NCBI GenBank assembly: GCA_964036155.1
Contig: OZ038422.1
Coordinates: 21,599,201-21,663,200, forward strand
Length of the DNA: 64,000 nucleotides
Source of the DNA: Diploscapter coronatus
Taxonomy: Eukaryota > Nematoda > Chromadorea > Rhabditida > Rhabditidae
Direction: 5' to 3'
In this document: in pieces, positions 36,032 to 48,128 of the stretch
Position numbering within the stretch: the first letter of the stretch is position 1
How the letters are laid out: every line of letters starts with the position of its first letter
Position numbers and translations under genes: made by a program
The notes under the pieces: model-generated
What the model was told of the DNA's origin: nothing
Seen by the model: the letters and a program-made list of their open reading frames with translations, nothing else
The model's database searches: none

Positions 36032-39000
36032 GTGATACTATTACGTTCTTGTTTCAACTGAGGGTGTTTGAAATTATCGGAATTATTTTTTAATTCATAA
36101 TAGGAGTCAAATTTCTCAAATTTGAAACTGGAACTCTGGAGATCAGAATTTCCTTGGAACCTTTGCAAGGGGGTTCGACCTGATGACTCTTTATGCTTCT
36201 GCTAAATAAAATTGCAATCATCTCTGGACTATTTTCAAAGTTAATTACCGCACAATGCCTCTCTAGAACCTCCTGTGCAGTCCCATAAAGCTGATGTGGC
36301 TAATAAACTAAAATAACCTGAAACGTGACATCAAGATAATTGTCTATTTATACGCTAGTATAGAAGAAAATGCGTTAATTTATTTTGTTCACTTTCCAAA
36401 CTCCTTATAATTAAATTTGCTCTTTGATTTTGTAATTTAAAATTTATGCAGTTCTATTTCAAGTGTGCAAATTTCGTTGACATTTCTTACACACCGCACA
36501 TATGAATTTCTGCAGTTTTCACAGGCAGTCACATGATGGACGGAGCTACAAATCTCCATTTAAAGAATTGCCAACGTTAGGAACTTTTTGTAGTTCATCG
36601 AGGAAAAGTCCCGAAATTCCGAAAAAGGAATACGACGAATAAGAGAAATAATGGTGATTTTCTTGTGACTTGAGAAAAATCGCCTGTTGCGAGAAATGCA
36701 CCGAACAAGAAATTAAGCTAGAAATGTAGGAGATCGACCTTTTGACTTTGCTGCTCTGCAGACCCTGTGATTTTACACATTACAATTTCCCAAGATCGAA
36801 AAATCATATTCATTTAGAACGTTGCATAAGATTCAAATAAGAGCAAACATCTATAAAATAGTATTTACTATTTGTAGGTTCAAAATTGTGGGTAATTTCT
36901 TTGCTTATGATTGTGATTGAATATTGCATGAATGTTGTTAATAAGTTATAAAATAAATGTAAAAAAACTAGAGTACATCTTCATAAAAATCAAATTGAAA
37001 AATATCGAAATAATTTGTGGATAATAATAGCAAGATAAAACTATCTTGATATAAATGATGTTGGGTATTACATTCCAAAAATTATGCAAAATAGTTAATC
37101 TATTTGGATAAAAAATCACGGTGATAGTGAAGTGATTCGTTTAGGAAGTTTTCGCAATAGTTTATTCAGTTTAAGTTAAAATTTCCCCGTGATAGCCATA
37201 TACGAAAATTTATTTGAGCTCGCTAGTTGTATGTATTTTTATTAAAAATTCACTGTAATAAATAAGATAGTCTTATGAAAGTTTTTCTTACAAATGTCGA
37301 ATAATCAAGTTTACTGTCACTAAACTAGACTATGCTATAATATGAGATAGATTTTAAATATAAATAATTGTTTCATTATTTCATCTCGCATAATAACATC
37401 TACGATATCCTGGACGCTGTCTGATACTTGATAGAATACTGCCCAAGCACCAACAAAACAATTATGGAGACATAAAAAAAATGGAAATCGAGGGTTAATG
37501 AATCTGATCAGAATTTTCTATTCATACTAATAGATTCTAAATGGAATTGAATATCGCTAGACAATAGGCTTAAGTCTATGATAACACGACGTTTTTCGAC
37601 CAAATCTCCTAATCTGAGATCTGGGACTGCAGATTTACTACCTAGTTTCATTATCATTCCATATGAAATTATATTCGCCTATTGCATTGTGATTGCCAAA
37701 AAAATGCCGTTTGTAATCGCATAAAATTCAAGGAATAGCGGGGGGTTTTTCCAGCCCCCACAATTCAAAATTCGCCCTATTCTGATCATGGATTTGTACT
37801 CGTCACATTAAAGCAGAATTCGAGAATTCATTTAATTCGCAAAAGGGGAATTCTCGACAAATCAGTAGTCTGGAAACTAAACAGATTATCTGTTCGGAAA
37901 ATATTTGTAGAAATTAATTTAGACCGGAAAATTTGCAAGGATGAATAAATAAGCTGAGTAATGAGGGATGAACGATGTTTTGCACAAATTTGCAAAGAAT
38001 GTGTGCGTGTATGGTTTCGTCATCGCCTCGTCAAATCGCTTGGGGGTTAATAATAATGGCTTTCTCATCACTTTGACATTAATTTTAACAGGATTGTCCC
38101 CTATATCCTTTTTTAATCAAATCTCTCCTCGCTCCCTGCAATGTTTCCTTCACCTCAACCCACTCGATATTGTTGCACTAATCCTTTGTTATATTTTGCC
38201 ATCATTACGTTGCATATTAACAATTTTTTCCGAGCTAAAAATTAATTCCCTTTCAAATTTTTAATTCACATAATATACATTTGTCGATGGGTATGCACAT
38301 TATTAGCTACTTCTAATAAGATTTGGTATTTGCAAAAATACTTAATGCTGAAAATAGATTTAAATGAAAAATTAAGAGGTTTCATAATAAATCAACTAAC
38401 ATATTCTTGTTATATTTAGAAATTTTCTGAATGTTTAATCAGGATGAAAGTGGGTAAAATCAAAAACCCATAACAGGCTATGATCTTGCGCTAAACGTGC
38501 TATTACGTCCTTGGAAAATCAACTACAACTTATCAGATAACTAAACAGCAACTAATCCAAGCATAGTTAGGACATTTGTTTGTGTTATTTCACATTTAGC
38601 AAGTTTTGCAAATTAGTGAATTTCATAATCTTTAATGAACCGTTCAAATTTAACTTGCAAAAACTTAATTTTAACTAAAGATGTATTTCGAGTTGCAGGA
38701 CAGAAAATTTCATTCAGTTAGTAGAAATAACATTCAAGTGAAAATCTCATAAGCTGTGCAGTTAAGTATGACTTTGGATAACTTCGCATGATTCTATTTT
38801 TTGTATATTTTTATGAATATTTATTTTCATATACCTTTATTTTAACTTAACAGATTTAGGAGAAAATAGTTTGTCATGTTTAAGCTTGTGAATATAATTG
38901 TGAAGTCACGTGGAAATGCAACAATTTGAGGTCTTGAAAAGCGATGAATCTACTGAATGTCATTATGATACACATTATTTCTGTTATCAAATAATTCAAA

Positions 39001-40060
39001 AATAAGGCATTGTGAAATTGAGATGCTGAAAAAAGCAAAGTTGAATTGATGAAAAATAATGCTTATGCAATTATTTGAATTGCAGTTTGGGGGCAGATTT
39101 TGAACTTGACAGAATTACTGAAAAATTCAAGAAGCGAGAATTATTATTATATCAATCTAAGTTTTTCAACAGCGATTTGGTATGAGAATCATAAGTAACT
39201 GACGGACTGTTCGAATCTAATAAAGAGTAACATTTCTAGTAATTGCAAGAGCAACAAATATTTGTCAGATATGAAATTGATTATGAATTAGTTATGGATT
39301 ATGGTCAAGTTCATTTAGAAACTTTGGGGCCAAATATTCAGTGAAAAAGAATATCGTCAAAAACAATAAAGAAGAAATGGCTCATTTTCAGTTTCAAGAA
39401 AAACTAGTTTCTCCATTGATTTAGGAAATACAGAGTGCTTATTTATAATTTAACAACTTTTTTTAAAATTGTTTTTTTTCAGAAAAATTATTTTGGAAAA
39501 CAGTCAACGGGACTCAATTCAGCTCGGAGAGGTTTATTTTAAAAAAATGTGACTTTACCCAATTAGCTGTTACAATATTCCCTGGGTATATACCGGTGGT
39601 CGGGTAAAAGTTTTAAGTTTTTCTTTAGCATTTATAGCCTGCGACTTTTCGAGTATAAATCACTTCGGATCAATGCAAATTAAAAAAAAAAACGATTGTC
39701 AGATTTGGAATCAGCATAAAATTCTGCGCATTTTTCATACCAAATTTGTCCAAAATCTTTCAGATAAAATTTTTCGATTTTTTGTGACTAAGTCCGAAAA
39801 AGTAGCCGCTACAGGTATGCCCAAGCCTGCCCAAGAGTGAAAAGTGGGTAAAGCCATTTTTTCATAAATACCTCTTCGAACTGAATTGAATCCGCTTGAC
39901 CGTTTTTCAAAATAATTCTTCTGAAGAAAGTTACTAAAAAGATAAGTTGTTAAATTATGAATGAACACTCTGTAATTGCCAGTGCTCGATTCCGATAAAA
40001 GGCAACAAATAAAAATATTTATGTGAAAACTTGCAGATCAGCAGTAACATGTCTGTCCGT

Positions 40061-43000
40061 TTAGACTTCGATTTTGGTGACAGCACTGACGATCATTTCG
40101 TCGGCCAGCTGTTTGACTGCATTCGGCACTGATCGACTCCCCCCACTCTTTCCCTGTGCCTGCAGATGAGCATGTAGCTGTGCCCCAGACTCATTTCTCG
40201 GCTTCCTGTTCCTCTTCTGAATGCCCTCCTTCTTGAGTGTGGGTGGCCTTCTCCTGTTGTTCTTCCGGAAGTAGAGTTGGCAGGCGTTGCACTCAGTCGA
40301 TCCGTCCTGACCACGTCTCCACAGGGTTGTCTCGCGAGTGCCGCAATTTGCACACACCGAATTCTCGTGGCATTGAACAGCCTAACAAAAATTGATCTCC
40401 TATTGATAATCCTGAGCGAATAAAAGCTAATCCGAAGTTAGAACTCAATTCCGACTAAGTTTAAAAGAAAAAACAAAATTTTGGAAGGTAAGAATTTTCA
40501 TACTTAAATTAGTTTTGATTTAAATTATGAAAACTAGTAACCAACCGTTATTCTGCGTTTCATGGGTTGTCGAGTAGAAGAGTTGCGAGAATTAACGAGC
40601 GGATCTTGTGGGGGTGGCGTGGATGTATAGCCGATTGGAGATGAGCAATAAAAGGCCGAAGAAGAGCCGGCATTGGCGTTCAGTTGCACAGGCACTCCAC
40701 CGGCGATCGCCGAAGGCAACACCGACAGAGGCTGGGTTTCGTAGATCGGAATGCCAATTCCCTAAATAGTCCTACTTGATCAATTTAATTTACATCATGT
40801 CTTGATCATATTTTAACGAATTGAAGAAATTCCTCCTCCTACACTAGTTGATCTTTACAGCCAATAATTAGATACCCCCATTTCAGAGAATTGGAAAAAA
40901 TAAAGTCCATATTGATAAACAACATTGGGCTGGTGAAAAGTCTTACAACACTAAGTTCAACTCGTCTTTGCAGTCTTAAACTGAACCAACCAGAATGAAA
41001 ATTTGCGTACATATTCCACTACGTATTCCCTAAATATCCCTAAAGTTTTCCGCTGGATTCGGTTAACGTTTGGAGAGCTATGATTTGTTTTTAATGTCTA
41101 TTCATATTCTCTGCCATTTTCACAGTAATGAGCGTTATTGAAAAATTCACTACTCTTCAAGAATAAATCAAATACGACTGAAACTCTGAGGATATTTAGG
41201 CAATGCGTAGCTGATGATGCACGCAAAATTTCAGTCCGATTGATATAGCTTAGACTCGTAGAACAAATCAGGAATTTAATAGTGTTGCAATACTTTTCAG
41301 CAGCCCAATAATAAACAAGCCGGCGAATTTCCTTTTTTCAATCAATAAACGACATTAGTTATGAAAAGCTGACAATGCTGCAATACCTTTCCCCCAGACT
41401 GATATGAAGATCTTAATAATCGTATGAAAAGTACCTGGAAATCGAACAACTGCAAGGAAGTCGGTGTCGTGGATTGAGACTGATGACTGGCCATGGAATA
41501 GAGGCCTGAAGACGAGGGCACGAGGGTGGATGGAGCTGCTGAGGAGGAGATGCACGAAAATGGGGAAGAGGAAGACACTGAGAGATGAATTTCCTGACCC
41601 GATCTAGAAGAAAAAGATTATTCGATTAAAAATTCAAGATAAAATAAGCGTTCTTACAGATTGCCAGGGTTGTGGAATGCATAGTCGACGTACGATGTAT
41701 CAGAATTCGTGAGCAGATGGGAAGTGCCATATTCATCTGACAGAGTCGAATAGCACTGGGTCACTGCTATGGGAGTCAGATTGCTCAGTTGCTGAATAAA
41801 TGAGTTTGATACAATTAAAAGGCACGAGTTTCAACCTTGATGTCCATTTCAGCAGCAGCAGTCACGTAGCCATTTGCATTGATTTCGACTGCTGTGGAAG
41901 AGCTCATTGCAGAGGCAGTTGAATAGTCGATGCACACTGGGGATGAAGTTGAACAGGAAGTACCACTCACTGAAAAAGTTATATTTTACGTAAATTTCTG
42001 AGAAAAGTTGATTTCAATACTTTACAGATCAGCAGATAAATGAGAATTCAGATAAAATGAGCCCAATGTCATTTATTAGGGTCATAGTAATTATTTGCAT
42101 CATAGCTTACGGTTGGAACATTTTTCTTCGAAAATTTTCTAATTTCAAGATCAAAATCTTATTCTATGCGCTTTTTACGAGATTCAATATTGACAAATTC
42201 GTGTAAACGATTCTCAATTTTGATATCTTCCTGATGAGTTATGAAGGTAACAATTGGAATTTAGTTATTCATAAATCACAATATTCTCACCATGGAAGTC
42301 AAAAACTTGTCAACCAGAATTATAGAAATGATCATTTTTACCATAAATTGCAAAAATAAATTATACGCGTACCGTAATCGTAAAGCTCCTCCTTAGGTTG
42401 TCTCATCAACGAGTAAATGGCAGGCAGTGGTTGTGCTTCAGTTGAGCAGTCAATTCCCCTTCCACACTGTCGACCGTCCTCTTCTTCTTTGCCTGTTTCC
42501 TGCGGATTTGCACCTGACGGCTGTTCGAACTCAGCTGTCGAATATCCGTCTTGCAGATGGTAGAGAGTCGAGTCGGGAAGTACTGAAAATATAAGATTTT
42601 CAATTATTCTCCTTATCCATAAAGAAGCTAAATTGAATATCGCATCTAATCAAGTGAAATACGAATCTATGACACTATTCATTCCAGTGGCATAACTTGT
42701 CTAGCTCGCGCTTTTAGATGATAAATTTATCAAGTCTATGATTAGGGTCCTTAAGGTAGACGTGCAGATTCATATTCTTACGAAGTTTTTGCATAGAAAC
42801 ATCATTTTGAATGTAAATAAGACTCCTTCGTGAAGAAGATCAAACTGAAACATAAACAAAATTGTTAACGCTGTTGATTCGATGATTTTGGAATGCGAAT
42901 CGAAATCCTAATCTTCTTCTAACAATGAATAGCCAGGCCGTGTCAAGACAATACAATGTAAGGTAACAAATGGAGTGAGTAGCAGCATTGTATTCGTTGT

Positions 43001-46000
43001 GCTGATCACTCCTTCCACTTCTCCTGTCTTTCAACTATCGACCTAATCAATTACCGGTCGAATGTCGTCGAATAAGAACAGAACAAATCTAGCACGAGAA
43101 AGGATGCAAGGAGTGGGGAAGGGAGGGAGAATTGGAGAACAAGTCGAGAAGGGGAAGGGATCGAAGGGAAGGCAGGGGAAGGGAAGAATACCCAGGACTG
43201 CAGACTGGGAGAGGGGAAGGCGAAGGCGAAGGGAGATGGAAAGGAACGATGAATACTGTAGACTGGCTGGACAGAGGCATAAGAGGCCGAAGACAAGGGA
43301 ATTGCAGAGTGGGTAAACAATGAGTTGATATATCACATACCATACTAGGGAGATAAGCTGGAAGGCAGCAGGATAGGATGAGCAAGCTGTGAAGGATGGC
43401 TAGGAAATCGATGATAGGGAATGCAGAATGACTGAACTGTGTCATTCAGGCAGAAACAGACGATAAAGAAGTGAAGAGTCGGTTTAAATGCTGATAACAA
43501 TGCGAATGTGATAAGATAAGAGAGTGGACGGATGATAAAAAACGAACGTTGCAGGCTGATTTCAGTAGGTATTGCTAGATCAGAGAATGGCAAAGACATG
43601 ATTTATCGTAGCTTTTTTTAGAAATGTATTATGAAAAGTTGAATGAAATCAAGTTTGTAACCAAAAAAATCTGGCAGAAAAGATAGATTTTATTTGATCT
43701 GATAGTTTCGTGGCGAGCAGAAGAGTTTGGCACATTGAAGTTTGAAAGGAAGGAAGAATAAACGCCATAGGCAGATTCAACAAGAAAGAAGCAACAGAAG
43801 AGCAGGAAAGGAAAGAGCAAACAGATGCATAGGCAGGCAGAAGGGGAGATCCATAAAAAGGAAGACCTACGCAAAAATGGCAAGATGCATTTCGAAACTT
43901 CCACATGCACATTCATGACTGTTGAAGATCAACATATTTGAAACGAACCTGCAGGTTAACAAGAAATGGTTCCTAGACATGAAATTTCGATCATCAACAG
44001 TTCTGCTGCACATAAAATGGGCCAAGTCAGAATCTAACCTCTCCTCTACCGCCTTTGGCATTGGCATATTTATTTCGTCAGTGACTCAGAGGCCAACAGC
44101 GACAACGCACAATTCGCAGCGCGCAGTTTCAGCATAAATCTCGTCATGCTTGTTTGCCATTTCGCACAGTCATTTCGCTGATTTGATTTGATAGTTCAAG
44201 AAGTATCGCAGACAGGCAAAAGGGGAGTTAGATAAACAAATTATAATCAGAGAAGATAATTTATGCTAATCAAATCAGCTAGTGATAATTGATAATGAGA
44301 AGTAGCATTAAAGAATTGAGTAATTGGAGAGAAGTGATGAGTGTGAAAAGGAAACTAATTGAAGGAATTGAATGAGAGTAGAGAAGGGAGGTAGAGACGA
44401 GAAGAGAATAGAAGGGAAGGGGAGAAGAAAGAATGCAGGAGGAGACGATCAACGCGACTGCAGCCACAGCAGAAACAGACAGTCGCGCATCCGCGCATCG
44501 AGAATATCCCTCCCTTCCTTCTTTGCCTTTCCTGGCTGTCTCTCCATCCATCAGCAATCAGCATATCAGTCCTTTCTTCCTCTCTCTTTCTCTTCATCAC
44601 TGCATCACTGATATACCCATCCACTCCTTCATCTTAATTCCTTCTATAGGCATAGCTGCAGACGATTTACCCGAGTGAAGAATAGTTTTTGAGCAATTCT
44701 TGCACCATGAATTTTGGAAGAATTGGAAACTATGGATGCGAGTTTTGTCGATTTTTCGAGAAACTAACAGGCAAACTAATCGAACATAAAGTTTTTGAAA
44801 TGAGCACATATTAGTGTCATGATAGTCTCAACTTAATTATAATAAAGATTTTCCGAATTTACAAAATCCGCTTCCTCGAGGCCCTTTTTATTGTACCACT
44901 GATTATTATCATCATTTGTATTTCTCACTAGATTTTATTCGTCTTCCCTACCTCGCTAGTGTCAATTTTGACAACAGATACAAATTTTGATAATGAACGG
45001 TTGGAACAAATAAAGGGGGAACTTCCTCACGTTTCGATTTCACAATAGGAAAATTTAAACTTGATGAAGAAAAAGTTAATAGAGTCCGAGCATTTTATAC
45101 AGTATGATGGCCATTCAGCAGTAGCAGTCAAACATCAAAGAGGCATGCAGACCTTGCGCAACTCACCTCTCTCCTCACAATCAGTTTATCATTTTCATTC
45201 TCATTCCCTTTCTCGATCACTCGATAGATTCGACAGATTGATGATTTATGAATTTAGCGTGTCATTTCCAAGTTTCCAAGTCCCCTCTCCCATTTCGACT
45301 TTTCTCACCTCGCCACTCAGTTCGTCTTCCATCTTCACCAATTGTGTAATAATATTTTCGACCGCAAGCCAAATTTCGAAGGACGCAGTTTTTGCATTTC
45401 TCTTCCTTCTGTCTCTCTGCTTCTCTTTCTGCTACTGTTTTGTATCAATTTGACAATTTCACCTTTGCACTTTTCCTCTCCTCTCTCACATTTCCGTGTG
45501 CTTTTCAATTTTCCGCTTTTTCAATTTTTCGCCTAATTTTCTCTTCGTTTTCTAACCGTTTCACCTGAATTGGCAAACAATGAAGTTGAAATTGAGACGT
45601 GAAAAAATGGAAATAACTGGGATAGAAGGGGAAATGAGGAGAGCGCAGAGATAGAGAAAAAAGGAATTGATAATTGATGAGATGACTGACTTGGAAAGGA
45701 AGAACTGTTGGCGATTGGGTGATGAAGTGAAGTAGAATTGGAAAGAAAGGCAAGGAAGAGGAGTACCGGAAGAATAAAAGAGAAACTGTCTAGCTGACTG
45801 ACCCGACGACTGCTGTTGCGGATACCAAACTGCAGGAGTTGCGACCAGCTGCTCGTCAGCCTCGTTCTGACTTCCATCGCTGCACCAACTTTGCTGATGT
45901 TGCGCTTGCAAATCTGCTTCCTTCGTGTCGACGCTCGATTGAACTCGTCCTGAAAATGATTGAAATCGTACGGATTCACCAACGTTTCGAAAATTTTGCT

Positions 46001-48128
46001 TAGAACCAGATAAAATGAACTAAATGTATCATCTTTGTTCGTCAATATTTCATTATTAAATTTCAGGTTAAATCTTACAGTAACTCGAAAAAGATAATGG
46101 TTTATCTTTCGTCAGGTATTTTTAAGCTTTTTTTTACTTACAGACATATGTACATGGTGAATAAAAATTTGAAAAAAAACTCAAAAATAATCTCATTGAA
46201 AGAGGAAACATAGAAAAATTCAGTTTTTAACAGATACTTCGTCTCACAATAATCAAGTTTCTAAAAAGATCATAAAGCATCCTTAGCCTGTGAACTCGTT
46301 CAAACTTTGTCTTTGTATATTTTGATTATTGTAGACGAATAGGTTTTACTGCTCAGGGCTATTCGGAATTCCAGCTCCGATTTCGATTCCGGACCATTAA
46401 AAATCTCAACTCCGAGCAGCCCTGTTGCTGATGAAATAGATTTTCAAACTGTGCATACCTTCCTGCACGACAGCGAGTTGCTGCTGCTCCGAATGCTCTC
46501 CCTTCCAATCGTCAAATTCGTGCATCGAATCCTCGAACACAGGAAAATCCACTCGGAATGAGAGAGTCGTCTCAATTGGCATTTCTGGAACAAGGGCAGT
46601 CATTTTGTGGAAATATTCTACACTCCCAAACTGTATTACAAAAGTAATAGGAAGAGAATTGTATGCACAGCAAAACTTGAAAACTACAGAAAAAGGAGGG
46701 AATATTGAGAGCCTGTGAAAAACACCACCCTGACAAAACAGACTCATCTCCTCATTTTGATGGAGGGACTAAAATAATCGATAGTGCACACTGATGGTAG
46801 TTTTGAATTATTAATTACGATGAAAATATTGGGGGATGAAGTTTGAGAATGAAAATTTGGCTAGTTCTTATGGTTTATATTAGCTTCTTTATTTTTAGAT
46901 TGATGCTATGCAAAATACCATTTCCACGATGAAACTTTCTGGGGTGGTAGGTAATTCCCGCTTCGTTTTAACACTCAAAAGTTCCAAATTTCGTTATTTT
47001 TATGCAAAATTTTCGAAATTTGGCGTATCTTCTCTAATTGAAGCCCTCTCTATTAGAAGCACCTCCTCTAATAAAGGTCCCTCTCGGATTCGCAGATCTA
47101 CTCATTACTCAACTCAGGCCATCACCGAAAGTTTTAGGCATCCTTTAGATTATTTATGGTATATTTAACCTTGATTCTAAGTTTCTACGATCATCGGGTC
47201 AAGAGCTCTGGAGATTTGAGAAATTCAAGTTTTTTCGAAAATTGGAGGACTAAAAATAGTAGCTATAGGGCTTCTATTAGAGAAAATAGGTATATTTTTC
47301 TTGGGACGAAAAAGAAGAATGATAATTACTAGAAGGGAAGAATCATCAAAATCATGTAGAATGAGGTAGATGTTGATAAGGAAAGGACTGAGCAATATGC
47401 AGGCTCCTGAAGCAAATAGAAATTGGAAAGAAGATGGGGAGGAAAAGGAGAACGGGTCCGGGGTCGGGTCAGATAAGGAAGGGAAGGAAAGAGGAAAATC
47501 GCCAGCAGACATAGGGCCATTCCAAACACAGAGACAAGGCTTATCAGTGCAGGTGCTACTTTGAGAGCAACTGTATTATGGACGCTTTGGGCAAATTCGG
47601 GATAGGCTTCTGGCGCTAATACAAAGCAATATCGCTTTTTAAAATACTGTGATCTATTATTGACTTTCTGAGAAGAAGTCTTTGTTGATAGCATTACTTA
47701 AACTAGGAGTGTTGGAATTTATCAGCCAGCTTTAACTTCACGGAATTCAACATGAAGTTAAGTTTGGTCCCAAATTCTTAGTGAAGTGAAATGAGTTAGG
47801 ATTTGACATTTTGAGTTTCTTGCACTAGTTACCCTCAAGTTACTCTTACCCTTTTGTAAAAGTTACACCCTTTTCTGGAAAATAGAATGGAGAAGAGGTT
47901 AAAGAGGATAATTTCTACAAAAGTGTAAGAGTAACTTGAGGATAACTAGTGCAGAAGACCAACTTTTCCCGCTTCTAATATCGTTTTTCTAGCAAAAATG
48001 CGAAAGAACGTACCAAAATCATATGAATTGGCAGTGTCCCAAGACCACTCGCCATTTCCCTGATCTGGCAATTCGAACCAGTCCTCTTCCATCGCATTCA
48101 TTTCCATCAGACTTTCTCGGCTGCACAT
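40061..48128 (-). CDS. GATA-type zinc-finger transcription factor, ELT-3-like
   Basis: A nuclear DNA-binding protein of 523 residues in nine exons: 48128-48014, 46584-46459, 45949-45803, 42582-42373, 41969-41836, 41791-41658, 41603-41435, 40761-40546, 40381-40061. A single C4 finger lies near the C-terminus: CANC at 427-430, CNAC at 448-451, 17-residue loop including TTLWRRG, then the basic tail [18 protein letters not shown]. The TRETTLWRR and [17 protein letters not shown] wording is that of nematode ELT-3 and related END/MED factors, not the two-fingered vertebrate type. The long N-terminus is acidic, then Gln- and Ser/Thr-rich, as in activation regions. Introns are long (3.2 kb between exons 3 and 4) and contain GATA-site clusters, so autoregulation is possible. 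AG at 48146 before the ATG suggests a spliced 5' UTR or leader. Confidence 0.9.
43090..43260. repeat. Polypurine/polypyrimidine tract in the GATA-gene intron
   Basis: About 170 bp are almost all purine on the plus strand (GGGAAGG and GGCGAAGGCGAAGG units), so the pre-mRNA strand is C/U-rich. It lies in the 3.2-kb intron. It could be unstable (triplex-forming) or bind pyrimidine-tract proteins; no repeat unit is strictly maintained. Confidence 0.6.
43461..43519. promoter_or_regulatory. GATA-site cluster 1 in the GATA-gene intron
   Basis: CGATAA (about 43461), CTGATAAC (43491) and GTGATAAGATAAGA (43508-43521) fall within 60 bp. TGATAA is the preferred core of nematode ELT factors. It sits inside a gene encoding such a factor, so it may be an autoregulatory enhancer. 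Confidence 0.45.
44230..44295. promoter_or_regulatory. GATA-site cluster 2 in the GATA-gene intron
   Basis: Four sites in 66 bp: AGATAA at 44230 and 44254, TGATAA at 44283 and 44290. The density is well above the AT-rich background expectation but unproven as an enhancer. Confidence 0.45.
46354..46424. mobile_element. Miniature palindromic element, CAGGGCT family
   Basis: A 71-bp near-palindrome with ends CAGGGCTATTCGGA and, inverted, CAGGGCTGCTCGGA, in a GATA-gene intron. It shares its CAGGGCT end with the 59-bp element at 51412. The 8-bp flanks match only partly, so a duplication is uncertain. Confidence 0.55.
47821..47953. mobile_element. Foldback element in the first long GATA-gene intron
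   Basis: About 40-bp arms (starting TGCACTAGTTACCCTCAAGT) are inverted copies with two mismatches, at 47821-47860 and about 47914-47953. The spacer is about 53 bp. No certain target duplication. In RNA it would form a long hairpin. Confidence 0.68.

Larger units (their letters stand above)
32500..40060. other. AT-rich intergenic DNA with transposon remnants
   Basis: No supported gene. It contains paired octamers at about 33065-33083, a mariner-type MITE (33754-33964) and hAT copy D (35656-36031). The stretch 36.1-40.0 kb is very AT-rich with only short chance ORFs and would be the 3' flank of the GATA gene. Confidence 0.5.

Noticed and set aside
36165..36185. GGTTCGACC resembling a tRNA B box
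   Set aside because: No A box at the right distance and no foldable cloverleaf around it.
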